Made by a program: the position numbers and the translations under genes
The notes under the pieces: generated by a model
Told to the model about the DNA's origin: nothing
What the model saw: only the letters and a program-made list of their open reading frames with translations
The model's database searches: none
Assembly (NCBI GenBank): GCA_002392765.1
Contig: DGHT01000022.1
Coordinates: forward strand, 51,779-115,778
Origin: Verrucomicrobia bacterium UBA3841
GTDB lineage: Bacteria > Verrucomicrobiota > Kiritimatiellia > RFP12 > UBA1067
DNA length: 64,000 bases
Direction: 5' to 3'
Shown: positions 43,425 through 52,318 of the stretch, in pieces
Position numbering within the stretch: the first letter of the stretch is position 1
Layout: each line of letters begins with the position of its first letter

Positions 43425-44141
43425 CTAGCGTATGGCGTCCGGAATTCCGTCGAGAGGGAATTTCCGCCCCAGCAGAGGGTACTTGGCGCCGGCGGCGGGG
43501 TTGTACGGAAGGAATTCCATCCTGCAGCCGCGCGCGAACTCGACGAATGCCGCGCGATCGCTGGGAGAATCGTTCACGCCGGGGACGAGGGGAACGCGGA
43601 ATACGAACCTGACGCCTGATTCGCGAAGGTACGCAATATTGTCGAGAACGACGGAAACGTCCCCGCAGGTCCACCGCCGGAACTCGGCGGCATCCAAAAG
43701 CTTCACGTCCTGATATACGAAATCGAACTGCGGAATCGCCGCACGGTACGATTCTAGCGGAACATATCCGCTGGTCTCGACGGCGACGTCCACACCTTTG
43801 GCTTTGAGAAGCGGAAGAGTCTCGAGAATGAAACCGCACTGTGCGAGCGGTTCGCCGCCGGAGAAAGTGACGCCGCCGCCGGACTGCGCCATTATGTCGG
43901 CGTTTTTCAAAAGTTCCGAAGCCAAATCCTCCGGGGTCCAATCCCGTCCGACAGTTCTGTCCGCGCCAGGCGCAGACCCGCCCGGCGCAGCGGAACGCAT
44001 CGTCTCGGTCTCGAAAGACTGCCCTTCGGGATTGTGGCACCATGCGCAGCGAAGAGGGCAACCTTTCATGAACACGGTCGTTCTCACGCCAGGTCCGTCA
44101 TGGAGCGTAAACTCCCTTATTTCGAAGATTCTGCCTTTCAT
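43425..44141 (-). CDS. Glycyl radical enzyme activase (radical SAM)
   Basis: A 238-residue radical SAM protein with the 4Fe-4S motif CxxxCxxC (GCPLRCAWCHNPE), SAM-binding GGGVTFSGGEPLAQ, and LDTSG-like AVETSGYVPLESY. Its size and single cluster match the pyruvate formate-lyase activase type. The extra ferredoxin-like insertion usual in activases of eliminase-type glycyl radical enzymes is absent. It abstracts a hydrogen from a glycine of its partner, encoded 45 nt upstream in the same direction (44187-46325). It works only without oxygen, which points to an anaerobe. Confidence 0.9.
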   Translation of the reverse strand: MKGRIFEIREFTLHDGPGVRTTVFMKGCPLRCAWCHNPEGQSFETETMRSAAPGGSAPGADRTVGRDWTPEDLASELLKNADIMAQSGGGVTFSGGEPLAQCGFILETLPLLKAKGVDVAVETSGYVPLESYRAAIPQFDFVYQDVKLLDAAEFRRWTCGDVSVVLDNIAYLRESGVRFVFRVPLVPGVNDSPSDRAAFVEFARGCRMEFLPYNPAAGAKYPLLGRKFPLDGIPDAIR

Positions 44142-44186
44142 TTTCGCTGCGGCGCGGCCGGAGTCCGCGCCCTACCGCCAAAACCT

Positions 44187-46325
44187 TCAGCCTTTCAGCT
44201 CCACCCTTTTGATTATCTGGTCCTGATACTCTTTGTCGAGTTCGACGAAGTACCCGCTCCATCCCCAGACGCGCACGATCAGGTGGCGGTGGCGCTCCGG
44301 ATGCTTCTGGGCGTCCTTGAGAGTTTCACGGTTGATGGTGTTGATCTGCATCTGGTGTCCGCCGCGCTCGATGAAGAACTTGACGAGGTGCGCGACCTTC
44401 TCGACGCCGTCCGCCATCGCAAAGGCGGAGTCGTGGATTTCGATAGTGAGCGGTCCGCCGTTGCAGACAAGTCCGAGGTCCGGTTCGGTGAAGGATCTGA
44501 CCACGCTCACTGGACCCTTCACCGGGACATCGAGCGACGGCGCCCAGTTCGCGGAAAGCGGCTCGCCCTTAAGACGTCCGTCCGGCGAAGCCGGAACCTC
44601 CCGCGCATGCCAGATGTAGTACATCGCGCTTCCGGTGCCCGGACGGAATATTCCGCCGCGGTCGTTCCTCTTTCCGTCGAAAGCATGGCCCCAGAAACCG
44701 ATGATCCACTTCGCCAGATCGTCCGCTCTCGCATCGGCATTGCCCATCTTCGGCGCGGACTTCGCCGCGGCGAGGACGTCCGGACGCCCGGCGAAATCAG
44801 TATCGAGCAGCTTCACCAGTTCTTCCAGCGTGACAAGCTTCTTTTCGAAGACGAGTTCCCTGACGGAAGCGAGCGAATCGACGGCGACGGCGATGCCGGT
44901 TCCGTGTATCCCGAAATTGTTGTACTTCGCGCCTTTCGATATGTCCCTCGCCTTCTTTATGCAATCCGTCGAAATGACCGACACGAAAGGCCCGGGCAGA
45001 ATCTCGACATGCGCATACTTCTCCACGAGCGCATCCGCCCTGCGCTGAATCTCGGCGAAGAACTCCTTCTCGACATCCTCGTACCTAAGCCCACCCTCTG
45101 CGTCTCTGCGCCTCTGCGCGAGATTTCTCAACGCCCTGTCAAGTGCGCCGACGAAACTCACCGCGTCGATGTTGTTGATGTCCATTCCGCATCCGGGAAT
45201 CAAAAACTCCCAGCACGCGGCGACGGAGTAGTCGCGCGCATCCTCGAGTTCGTAGCCCCACCTCTGCAGCGCGGGGATCACCACATCGTCGTTCGCATAC
45301 TGCGGAAAGCCAAGACCCTTCGCCGTAAGTTCCGTGCCGAGCTCGTATATCTCAAGCGGGGTGGATTTGTCTACGCGCAGATTTATCTTCGGATCGACAA
45401 GCTTCAGCTCTCCGCAGGCCTTCAGGCAAAGTCTCGAAAGGTCGTTGAAGGCGGGCTTCCCGTCGCGCGTCACTCCGCCGAGCATGACGGACTGGCCGTT
45501 GTCGCCCTGCTGGATTCCGATGTAGAGATCGCTGTCGCGGTTGCACGCGATGAAGAATTCCTCCAGCTCTTCGAGCGCCCCGTCTTCGGAAAGACGCCCT
45601 GATTCAACGTCGGCCTTGTAGTAGGGGTGTAGATACTGGTCGATGCGCCCGAGTCCGCAGTGGTACTCGCCCTCGCACCACATCGCATAGTGGAGTATGC
45701 GCAGCGTCTGCAGCGCCTCGTGGAAATTGCGCGCGCCCTTGCGCAGCGCCGGCGCCACGGCCTGGTATGACGGCCGCGCCGCGCCCGCCGCGTCGTACCG
45801 CTCCGCGAGGTCAATGACGGCCTTCACCGAAAGCATCGCGTTTTCGAGGAACTCAATTCCCTCGGCATCGCCGCCGGCGGGACGCCGGCTTTCCCGATCG
45901 GAACCGTCCTGAGCGGGAAAGCCGCCATCCTGGCGGCTCTTCAATTCCGCGAGACGCGCGTCGATCTCCAAAAGGCGCGTCTCAAGTCCGTCGCGGATCG
46001 CCGGACCGAAATCGGCGGTCATATTGAACACCACGCCTTTTTCGCCGAACGCGGTTCCGGCGGCGCGGCGGGCGTCCATTTCCTCTTCCGTATGCAGATC
46101 GGGAATCTGCTTCACCGTCCGCAGAAACACGAGACGTTCGCCATCCATGAACGCCGGCGTCTCCGCCTTCAGCATCTCTTCGAGGCCGATGCGCGCGCGC
46201 GCCATATCGCTCACACCCTCTGCTACGAACCGCTCCAGCAGCGGCTTCCAGTCGACATCGCGGCGAAACTTCGCCTGCTCCTTGTCGAACGTTCTCTCCA
46301 AAAGCGATTTGATTCTTTCTGTCAT
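44187..46325 (-). CDS. Uncharacterised glycyl radical enzyme (C-x-E type)
   Basis: A 712-residue PFL-like enzyme. The glycyl radical loop is RVWGWSGYF with Gly688, where most family members have RVxGYxxxF. The catalytic Cys is C371 in VAACWEFLIPG. The Glu two residues after the Cys (C-x-E) is the mark of eliminases such as glycerol or choline lyases, not of PFL, which has two adjacent Cys. The substrate is unknown. It follows a sugar porter and two clan-D glycosidases, so a sugar-derived substrate is possible. Two repeat elements are read in frame: RRRDAEGG (45096-45123) and a 22-codon hairpin block (45873-45938). Confidence 0.85.
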   Translation of the reverse strand: MTERIKSLLERTFDKEQAKFRRDVDWKPLLERFVAEGVSDMARARIGLEEMLKAETPAFMDGERLVFLRTVKQIPDLHTEEEMDARRAAGTAFGEKGVVFNMTADFGPAIRDGLETRLLEIDARLAELKSRQDGGFPAQDGSDRESRRPAGGDAEGIEFLENAMLSVKAVIDLAERYDAAGAARPSYQAVAPALRKGARNFHEALQTLRILHYAMWCEGEYHCGLGRIDQYLHPYYKADVESGRLSEDGALEELEEFFIACNRDSDLYIGIQQGDNGQSVMLGGVTRDGKPAFNDLSRLCLKACGELKLVDPKINLRVDKSTPLEIYELGTELTAKGLGFPQYANDDVVIPALQRWGYELEDARDYSVAACWEFLIPGCGMDINNIDAVSFVGALDRALRNLAQRRRDAEGGLRYEDVEKEFFAEIQRRADALVEKYAHVEILPGPFVSVISTDCIKKARDISKGAKYNNFGIHGTGIAVAVDSLASVRELVFEKKLVTLEELVKLLDTDFAGRPDVLAAAKSAPKMGNADARADDLAKWIIGFWGHAFDGKRNDRGGIFRPGTGSAMYYIWHAREVPASPDGRLKGEPLSANWAPSLDVPVKGPVSVVRSFTEPDLGLVCNGGPLTIEIHDSAFAMADGVEKVAHLVKFFIERGGHQMQINTINRETLKDAQKHPERHRHLIVRVWGWSGYFVELDKEYQDQIIKRVELKG
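45096..45123. repeat. CGCAGAG word repeat inside the glycyl radical enzyme gene
   Basis: On the minus strand the segment reads TCGCGCAGAGGCGCAGAG and on, nearly the same as the intergenic copy at 9883-9910. It is translated as the basic peptide AQRRRDAEG, between conserved helices of the enzyme. Confidence 0.75.
45873..45938. repeat. Triloop hairpin element in frame in the glycyl radical enzyme gene
   Basis: GCCGGCG-GGA-CGCCGGC (45873-45889) and AGCCGCCA-TCC-TGGCGGCT (45920-45938) flank a third pairing of CTTTCCCG with CGGGAAAG (45889-45896 with 45914-45921). The block is exactly 66 nt, 22 codons. It encodes a low-complexity Arg/Gly/Asp-rich insert (SRQDGGFPAQDGSDRESRRP). Confidence 0.8.
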
Positions 46326-46389
46326 GATGAAACCTCTGATTTTAAACTTGAGACGGCCGGTTTAAGTTTTCTTCTGTCGCGTTCCGGGG

Positions 46390-47745
46390 TCAAACTATTC
46401 CAAGTCGCTTCTCGATTTCTTCGATTGATCCGCCCTTCGTCTCGGGCATGAAGAAGATCGCCCAGACGAGCTGGCAGGCCATCATCGCGGCGAAGAACGC
46501 GAAAGTCCAGGAACCCGCGCGCTCGGCCGCCATCGGGAACGTCCAGCTGATGAGCGTGCAGAGGAACCAGTGCGTGAAACATCCGAGAGCCTGCCCCTTC
46601 GCGCGGACGGTATTCGGAAACACCTCGGAGATGTAGACCCACAGGCACGCGCCGGACGACATGGCGAAGGCTGCGATGAATCCGAAGATTCCGGCGACGG
46701 CGACGGCCGCGTTCGGCGACGGAAGCGACAGCTGCCAGGCCACAAGCGAGTGCGCGACGATCATGGCGGCAGCGCCTATCATGATCAGCACGCGGCGTCC
46801 GACCTTGTCGATCACCGCGAAAGCCATCGCCGTGAACACGAGGTTTACCAGACCCATGCCCATCGTCCCCGCGAGCGCCGCTAGAGACGATCCCTCTCCG
46901 AATATCATCTGGAAGATGCGGGGAGCGTAGTAGTTGATCGCGTTGATTCCGCTTATCTGGTTGAAGAACGCGATGAAGAACGCAAGAAGGATCGGTTTGA
47001 GGAACCTGCGCTGGAAAAGCGGCACGTCCGCCCCGTTCGCCGCGGCCAGGAGGGACGCCTTTATCTCATCGACCGTTTCCGCGACATTCTTGCACCCTGC
47101 GCGGGCAAGCACGTTCGCCGCGTCCGCAGCGCGCCCCACGCGCACAAGCCAGCGCGGCGACTCTGGTATCGTGGCGAGAAGGACCATGAATGCTGCAATC
47201 GGGATGCACTCTACTCCGAGCATGACGCGCCATACGATGCGCGGATCGTATCCTGGCATGTACCGCGCGACGAGGTAGTTGGTGATGTAGCTCGCGAGAA
47301 TGCCGAATACGATGTTCAGCTGGTTGAGCCCGACGAGAAGCCCGCGCCACTTTCCAGGCGCGATTTCGACGATGTAGAGCGGAACCACGACCGAGACGCC
47401 ACCGATGGCCAGTCCGCCGATGAAGCGGAACCATCCGAGCGCGTGGGGACCGAACGTCTGGCTTGTCGGAGTAAATGCGCACCCGAGCGCCGAAACGAGA
47501 AACAGGATCGCCATCGCCCACAGCGTCGGACGGCGTCCAAACCTGTCGCTCGGCTTTCCCGCCGCGAACACGCCGAACAGCGTGCCTATGAGAGCCACGG
47601 ACACGACCAGCCCGTGCCAGAACGCGTCAAGTCCGAACTCGGCCTGAATCGCCTTCTCGGCGCCGGATATGACGCCGGAATCGAACCCGAAAAGGAACCC
47701 GCCGATCGACGCGGCGACGGAAACATAAAGCAGATATTTATTCAT
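46390..47745 (-). CDS. MFS sugar porter (sugar:H+ symporter)
   Basis: A 451-residue, 12-helix transporter of the sugar porter family. It shows GFDSGVISGA in helix 1, the DRFGRRP loop, GGVSVVVPLYIVEIAP with WRGLLVGLNQL, PESPRWLV, QISGINAINYYAPRIF in helix 7, DKVGRRVLIMIG and the C-terminal PETKGGSIEEIE. These are the full XylE/GalP-type signatures. It imports hexoses or pentoses with protons. Flanked by two clan-D glycosidases and the glycyl radical enzyme in one direction, it probably imports the monosaccharide released upstream. Confidence 0.94.
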   Translation of the reverse strand: MNKYLLYVSVAASIGGFLFGFDSGVISGAEKAIQAEFGLDAFWHGLVVSVALIGTLFGVFAAGKPSDRFGRRPTLWAMAILFLVSALGCAFTPTSQTFGPHALGWFRFIGGLAIGGVSVVVPLYIVEIAPGKWRGLLVGLNQLNIVFGILASYITNYLVARYMPGYDPRIVWRVMLGVECIPIAAFMVLLATIPESPRWLVRVGRAADAANVLARAGCKNVAETVDEIKASLLAAANGADVPLFQRRFLKPILLAFFIAFFNQISGINAINYYAPRIFQMIFGEGSSLAALAGTMGMGLVNLVFTAMAFAVIDKVGRRVLIMIGAAAMIVAHSLVAWQLSLPSPNAAVAVAGIFGFIAAFAMSSGACLWVYISEVFPNTVRAKGQALGCFTHWFLCTLISWTFPMAAERAGSWTFAFFAAMMACQLVWAIFFMPETKGGSIEEIEKRLGIV

Positions 47746-47833
47746 ATTTCATCAGGAGTTTGTTGATTCGGCAATCGGTTTGATTTATCTTGAACGCGAC
47801 GGCAGACCGGCCGCCGCCAAAGCCACGGGCGCG

Positions 47834-50038
47834 TCAATTCCCCTTTCCAGAGAACCTAAGGACAATCTTCGCGTTTTGCGAACGCGGAGAGGATACCGTC
47901 ACCGCCAGGATTCCGCCGCCGCGCATTTCCGTCCGGACATCGCACCCTTCCGGCGCGGAAAGGCCTTCGAACCGGAATTGTTCCGGGATGCGGATGAAAC
48001 AAGCAGCCGGAAAACCTCCGACGGCCTTGGTGTCGACCGTATACGTCCCGGCCCCTTCGTCCCACACGAGGCCGTCGATCTCGACCGCCCCCTGCGTCAA
48101 ATGGCGGTCTCCGGAAAGATATTGCGGACGCCCCGTATCAGGCTGAAGGGCGACAAGGCGGACGCTACGCGCCGGAACCAGCATCGCGAGACGCCCCTTC
48201 AGCGTTCCGAGATATTCGCCGCTCCAGAACTCCCACCCGATAAAGCGCCTGTCCTCCCTCTCGCCCAATTCGCGCCAATCGACGCCGACCTCCTTCTCCG
48301 CGTCGCCCCAGTTGAAAAGCGCCACTACGTGCCAATCTCCGAAAGGACGCGACACGTGCAGATCCCATATTGGAAGGTGTCCGAACATCGGATAAAGCTT
48401 CGCAGGCCGCGTCGGACACACGGGAAGCGCCTGCTGGACTAGCTTTACGCGGTCCGGTGCAAGCTCGGCGAGCTTGTCGCCGGCAAAGGTCTGCTGTCCG
48501 GCGAGCGCCACGACAGTCGCCTCGACCTGCGCCTGTTCGCGCCCGAGCGCCTTCTGCGACACGAGCATGCAGTCGGGATCCGACCAGAATACGACGGAAT
48601 GCACAAAGAACTGGTTGATTGTACACCGCGTCTGGAGGAGGATGTTCTCCCACTTGACCGGCTCGTTCGGATGCACGATGTCCGCGCCCGTGCGCGAGCA
48701 GTCGGCGTATGCGGCCTCCGCGCCGGTGAAATGCCCCTGGCAGGCCAGGAATATGCGGTCGTCGCCGATACCCTCGCGGTAGGCCTTTACGCAAAGTTCG
48801 AACGGATTTGGACACGAGGGATCGCGGAAAAGCGCGCGTATCTCCGGCTTCTCGTACAGATGCGCGCAGTACCCAGGCCCCCTGCCGGACATCCCGTCGA
48901 TCTTGAAGAACTCGTATCCCCAATCGTGCGAAGCCTTGTCGAAAATGCGTTTGAGGTGCTCGCGCGCCTCTTCGACCGTCGGATCAAGCGTGTACCTGCC
49001 GTTCCAGCAGGAAACCGGCCTGCCGTTTTTGTCGTGGAGGAACCAATCCTTGTGCGACAGATAGAACTCTTTGTTGCCCGTGCCGAACGGCGCCATCCAG
49101 AGGCCGGGCCGGAATCCGAGCTTGCGGATTTCCCCGGCGAGCCATTTCATGCCCTCCGGAAACTGCGCGGCATACGTTTCGAGATTCATGTTGTGGAAGT
49201 TGGAGACGGGAAGTTTCGGAGAGTTGTCCTGCCACGACTCGATGTTCCATATCTCCATGCCGAACGGCTTGAACCACTTCGCGGCGAAACGCGCTTCGTC
49301 GAGATTCTCCTTGGATCCGGCGGTGTCGAAATACGTGTTCCAGCTGAGCCATCCCGTCGGCGCATGAGGCGACCGCGCAAGGTCCAGCGGTTTGTATCCC
49401 GGCACCCAGCGGCTTTTGTAGTAGTCCTTTACAATCCGGACGGCGAATGCGTTGGCCGTCGCGTCAGTCATGTCCATGCAGACCTCCAGTCTGTCGCCCG
49501 AGAGCGACACGCCCCCGCCTGTCAGATACAGGGCCTCGTCGGCCGACGGAGAGAAAAGCGCATCGTCGTCGAGCGATGCGGCCGGGCCGGATTTGATGGA
49601 GAGCACCCGGTCGCCGCGTTTGGGCGAGATCCTGCACGCAAAGGCGTCGTCGCGGTATGATATCCGCGCCTTGAAAACCACACGCCCTTCGAACGCGAAC
49701 GCGGTGCGGTGAAGAGCGAGGATCGAAATCCCGTCCTCACAGGTCTGGAACGATATGTAGCCGTCCACGTTGCCGGCGGGGTCAACGAGCGAAAGGCGCG
49801 ACGGGAATCCGTCTCTCGCCGCGCAAACGCTCCACGCGCGCTCCTCGCGCGAATCACCGATTCCCGCGCCAGTCACGCGCGAGGGGCCGGTTGCGCACAG
49901 CGTTCCTTCGATAAGCACCCCGGACGACCTGTCGCCGAGGGAAAGCCGGGACGAAGCCCCGTCGAACGACCACGTCCAGGCGGCGGACGCGGCGCCTGCG
50001 GCGCAGAACGCGACGGCGGACATCAATATTTTTACCAT
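47834..50038 (-). CDS. Secreted clan GH-D (alpha-galactosidase-like) glycoside hydrolase
   Basis: The start is the ATG at 50038 with GGAGGT six bases upstream, which gives a clean signal peptide (MVKILMSAVAFCAAGAASAA) and 734 residues. An N-terminal beta-supersandwich (about 20-215) is followed by a TIM barrel (TGWLSWNTYFDTAGS, PFGMEIWNIESWQ, LGFRPGLWMAPFG, WGYEFFKIDGMSGRG) with probable nucleophile Asp381. FWSDPDC, a late barrel segment, may carry the acid/base Asp, and a C-terminal beta domain follows. This matches GH27/GH36-type retaining enzymes. Exact linkage specificity is not readable. Confidence 0.8.
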   Translation of the reverse strand: MVKILMSAVAFCAAGAASAAWTWSFDGASSRLSLGDRSSGVLIEGTLCATGPSRVTGAGIGDSREERAWSVCAARDGFPSRLSLVDPAGNVDGYISFQTCEDGISILALHRTAFAFEGRVVFKARISYRDDAFACRISPKRGDRVLSIKSGPAASLDDDALFSPSADEALYLTGGGVSLSGDRLEVCMDMTDATANAFAVRIVKDYYKSRWVPGYKPLDLARSPHAPTGWLSWNTYFDTAGSKENLDEARFAAKWFKPFGMEIWNIESWQDNSPKLPVSNFHNMNLETYAAQFPEGMKWLAGEIRKLGFRPGLWMAPFGTGNKEFYLSHKDWFLHDKNGRPVSCWNGRYTLDPTVEEAREHLKRIFDKASHDWGYEFFKIDGMSGRGPGYCAHLYEKPEIRALFRDPSCPNPFELCVKAYREGIGDDRIFLACQGHFTGAEAAYADCSRTGADIVHPNEPVKWENILLQTRCTINQFFVHSVVFWSDPDCMLVSQKALGREQAQVEATVVALAGQQTFAGDKLAELAPDRVKLVQQALPVCPTRPAKLYPMFGHLPIWDLHVSRPFGDWHVVALFNWGDAEKEVGVDWRELGEREDRRFIGWEFWSGEYLGTLKGRLAMLVPARSVRLVALQPDTGRPQYLSGDRHLTQGAVEIDGLVWDEGAGTYTVDTKAVGGFPAACFIRIPEQFRFEGLSAPEGCDVRTEMRGGGILAVTVSSPRSQNAKIVLRFSGKGN

Positions 50039-50081
50039 TGTCTTACCTCCACCCGTGAAGAGTTTACGCAAAAAGGCAAGG

Positions 50082-50128
50082 CGTCTCCCGGCGGAGAGAC
50101 GATTTGCCGATACCCTGATATTATATCA
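50082..50128 (-). promoter_or_regulatory. Internal promoter and leader hairpin of the clan-D glycosidase gene
   Basis: Minus-strand TGATATAAT (50120-50128) is an extended -10 box without a good -35. About 12 nt downstream in the leader is the stem CGTCTC-TCCGCCGG-GAGACG (50082-50101), followed by CCTTGCCTTTTT. The stem plus T-run could act as an attenuator or weak terminator between promoter and start codon. Confidence 0.4.
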
Positions 50129-50224
50129 AAGTCGGGCGACCGGCTGCGCAAACGACATGTCAACTTCTTTTCGACGGAGGCCGGACGCCGCGAGGGGCGG
50201 CGCGGCCTATTCCGTCCACCCGCT

Positions 50225-52276
50225 TCAATCGATGCGGGTCAACACGAAGACCGCAGAGTCGTACGGACCGCGCAGAGTCAACCGCAAATTCCGCCCTTCG
50301 AGCGCGGCGCCGTGCGGATCCGCGGCATTGATTTCGGAGATTTTGCAATTTGCGTTTTCGGCGAGCCCCGTCAGATTCAGCGACACCGGCTTCTCGCCAT
50401 TATCCTTGAGCCCAAGAACGAACACGACCGCGTCCGGTCCCCGCTCCCCGTTCCCGGTTCCACGTTCCCCGTTCCCCGTTCCCCGTTCCCCGTTCACATA
50501 CATCAGCGCGGAATACGGATTCTCGTACGGGGACGCGAGGCGGTAGAGATCGCCCTGTTGCACGGTGGGACGGATCCGTTTGTAGTCCGAGACGGCCCTT
50601 TTCGCGAATTCGATCTCGTCCGGCTTCAGGTCCTTGGGATGGAGTTCGAAGCCCATCCTGCCGCACATCGCCACGTCGAAACGGTACTTGAGGGGTGTTT
50701 CGCGCTTGGTCTGGTGGTTCGGCGACGCAGTGACGTGGCAGGCCATCGCGCAGGCGGGATAGAACTGCGAAGCTCCCCACTGTATGAATACGCGCATGTA
50801 GGGATCCGTATCGTCGCTCGTCCAGAACTCGTCGGCGTAGCGGAGGAAGCCGAAATCCATGTGTCCGCCGCCCGAGGCGCACGCCTGCACCATGACGTGC
50901 GGACGCTTGGCCTGGAATCTGGCGAGCAGATCATAGAGCCCGATCGTATAGTCGTACCAGAGGTTCGGCTGCCGGTCCGCGGGAAGGAACGTAGAGCCGG
51001 GGTTCACGATATTCTGGTTGGAGTCCCATTTGATGTAGGCGAGAGACGGGATGGACGAATACACTTTATCCAGGTCGGAGAATATCCTGTCGCGCACGGC
51101 GGGGTTGGTGTAGTCGAGGACAAGCTGCGTGCCGCCGCGTCCGAGCGCGAGCGGACGCTTCTCCTCGCGGAGCAGCCACTCGGGATGTTCCTCCGCGAGC
51201 CAGCTTCTGGTGTTGACCATCTCCGGCTCGACCCACAGTCCGAACTTGAGTCCGCGCCTGGCGGCCTCGTCCGCGAGGTAGCCGAGTCCGCGCGGAAGCT
51301 TCTCCTCGTTTACATACCAGTCTCCGAGACCGGTCTTGTCCTGGTTCTTGTCGTCGCGCGCGTACTTGCCGCGCCCGAACCAGCCGTCGTCCAGGACGAA
51401 CATCTCGCCGCCCATCTCCTTCACGCCGTCCATCATGTCGGTAAGCGTCTTTTCGGTGAACGAGAAGTACGAACCCTCCCAGCTGTTGAGAAGGACGGGG
51501 TGCAGCTCGCGTCCGTGCGGCATAAGGTGGTTGCGCGCCCAGCGGTGGAACTGGCGCGAAACCTCGCCGCGCCCCTTCGCAGACCACACCAGCACGGCCC
51601 TGGGCGTGGTGAACACCTTCCCGGGATCGAGCGTGTACGGCCCGGTTGTCATGTCGACGCCGGCGAAAACCTCCGTCCGCTTCCCGTCCCAGCTGCGGCG
51701 GATGCGACGCGAAGTCGTGCCTGTCCACTCGAGCGCGACGCCCAGCACCTGGCCGGACTCTTCGTCGGACGGGCCGAACGACACCATCATCGCCGCGTTC
51801 GACTCCCACGCGTTGCGCGTACCGGCCTTCGACGCGAGCTCCACGATCTGTCCGTTGGCGACCTTGGACTCGCTGACGTTCGCTTCGCGCGCCCACTTGC
51901 CGGTCAGACTCAAAACGCCCACCTCTTTTGCGGGAACGTCGACCGCGGACGCGAAGCTGTCGGCTCTCAAAAGCTTCACCGGGCCGTCTTCGGAATGTTT
52001 TATCTCGACCCAAGTCTCGACGGCGTCGCAGTCGCTCCAGGACTTCACGTGCCGCGTCACCTCGAACGGATACCGCTCATCCTTGTACCGGACGGTCGTG
52101 ACCGTAGCGCCATTCTCATCCCTCACCGCTTTCCCCTCTTCCCTCAACCTCAGCGTCACGGCGCCGTCGGCGTGAATCGCCTGAAGTCCGGCGTGCTTTA
52201 CGATTTCGTGCTGGCCCTGGGGGAGCAGCTGCCCGAACGCGAGGTAACCCGCGAGAGCGATTTCTAGTCCACTCAT
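50225..52276 (-). CDS. GH36 alpha-galactosidase
   Basis: A 683-residue protein with the whole GH36 layout. An N-terminal beta domain is followed by the barrel motifs FHRWARNHLMPHG, LLNSWEGSYFSFTEKTL, EMFVLDDGWFGRG, GLKFGLWVEPEMVN and LAYIKWDSNQNI (nucleophile Asp418). The segment FWTSDDTDPYMRVFIQWGAS (acid/base region) completes the set. It hydrolyses terminal alpha-galactosides such as melibiose or raffinose. No strong signal peptide is seen (MSGLEIALAGYLAFGQLLPQ), so it may be cytoplasmic. AGGAG lies 6 nt before the ATG. A GGGAACG word repeat is read in frame near the C terminus (NGERGTGNGERG). Confidence 0.93.
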   Translation of the reverse strand: MSGLEIALAGYLAFGQLLPQGQHEIVKHAGLQAIHADGAVTLRLREEGKAVRDENGATVTTVRYKDERYPFEVTRHVKSWSDCDAVETWVEIKHSEDGPVKLLRADSFASAVDVPAKEVGVLSLTGKWAREANVSESKVANGQIVELASKAGTRNAWESNAAMMVSFGPSDEESGQVLGVALEWTGTTSRRIRRSWDGKRTEVFAGVDMTTGPYTLDPGKVFTTPRAVLVWSAKGRGEVSRQFHRWARNHLMPHGRELHPVLLNSWEGSYFSFTEKTLTDMMDGVKEMGGEMFVLDDGWFGRGKYARDDKNQDKTGLGDWYVNEEKLPRGLGYLADEAARRGLKFGLWVEPEMVNTRSWLAEEHPEWLLREEKRPLALGRGGTQLVLDYTNPAVRDRIFSDLDKVYSSIPSLAYIKWDSNQNIVNPGSTFLPADRQPNLWYDYTIGLYDLLARFQAKRPHVMVQACASGGGHMDFGFLRYADEFWTSDDTDPYMRVFIQWGASQFYPACAMACHVTASPNHQTKRETPLKYRFDVAMCGRMGFELHPKDLKPDEIEFAKRAVSDYKRIRPTVQQGDLYRLASPYENPYSALMYVNGERGTGNGERGTGNGERGPDAVVFVLGLKDNGEKPVSLNLTGLAENANCKISEINAADPHGAALEGRNLRLTLRGPYDSAVFVLTRID
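50435..50496. repeat. GGGAACG word repeat inside the GH36 gene
   Basis: On the minus strand this is a run of about eight GGGAACG/GGGAGCG units, giving NGERGTGNGERGTGNGERG between MYV and PDAVVFVLG. The flanking residues are conserved beta strands of the C-terminal domain, so the repeat forms an extra loop. Confidence 0.85.
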
Positions 52277-52318
52277 TTTGTACTCCTGATTTTTGTTGTC
52301 TACTAAGATTCTCTCCTG

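Noticed and set aside
44187..46325. Glycyl radical enzyme considered as pyruvate formate-lyase
   Set aside because: PFL has two adjacent catalytic cysteines; this protein has a single Cys in a C-W-E motif.
49709..52267. 852-codon open frame on the plus strand
   Set aside because: It is antisense to two clear glycosidase genes; long antisense frames are expected in GC-rich DNA. Its translation is Arg/His-rich with no domain.
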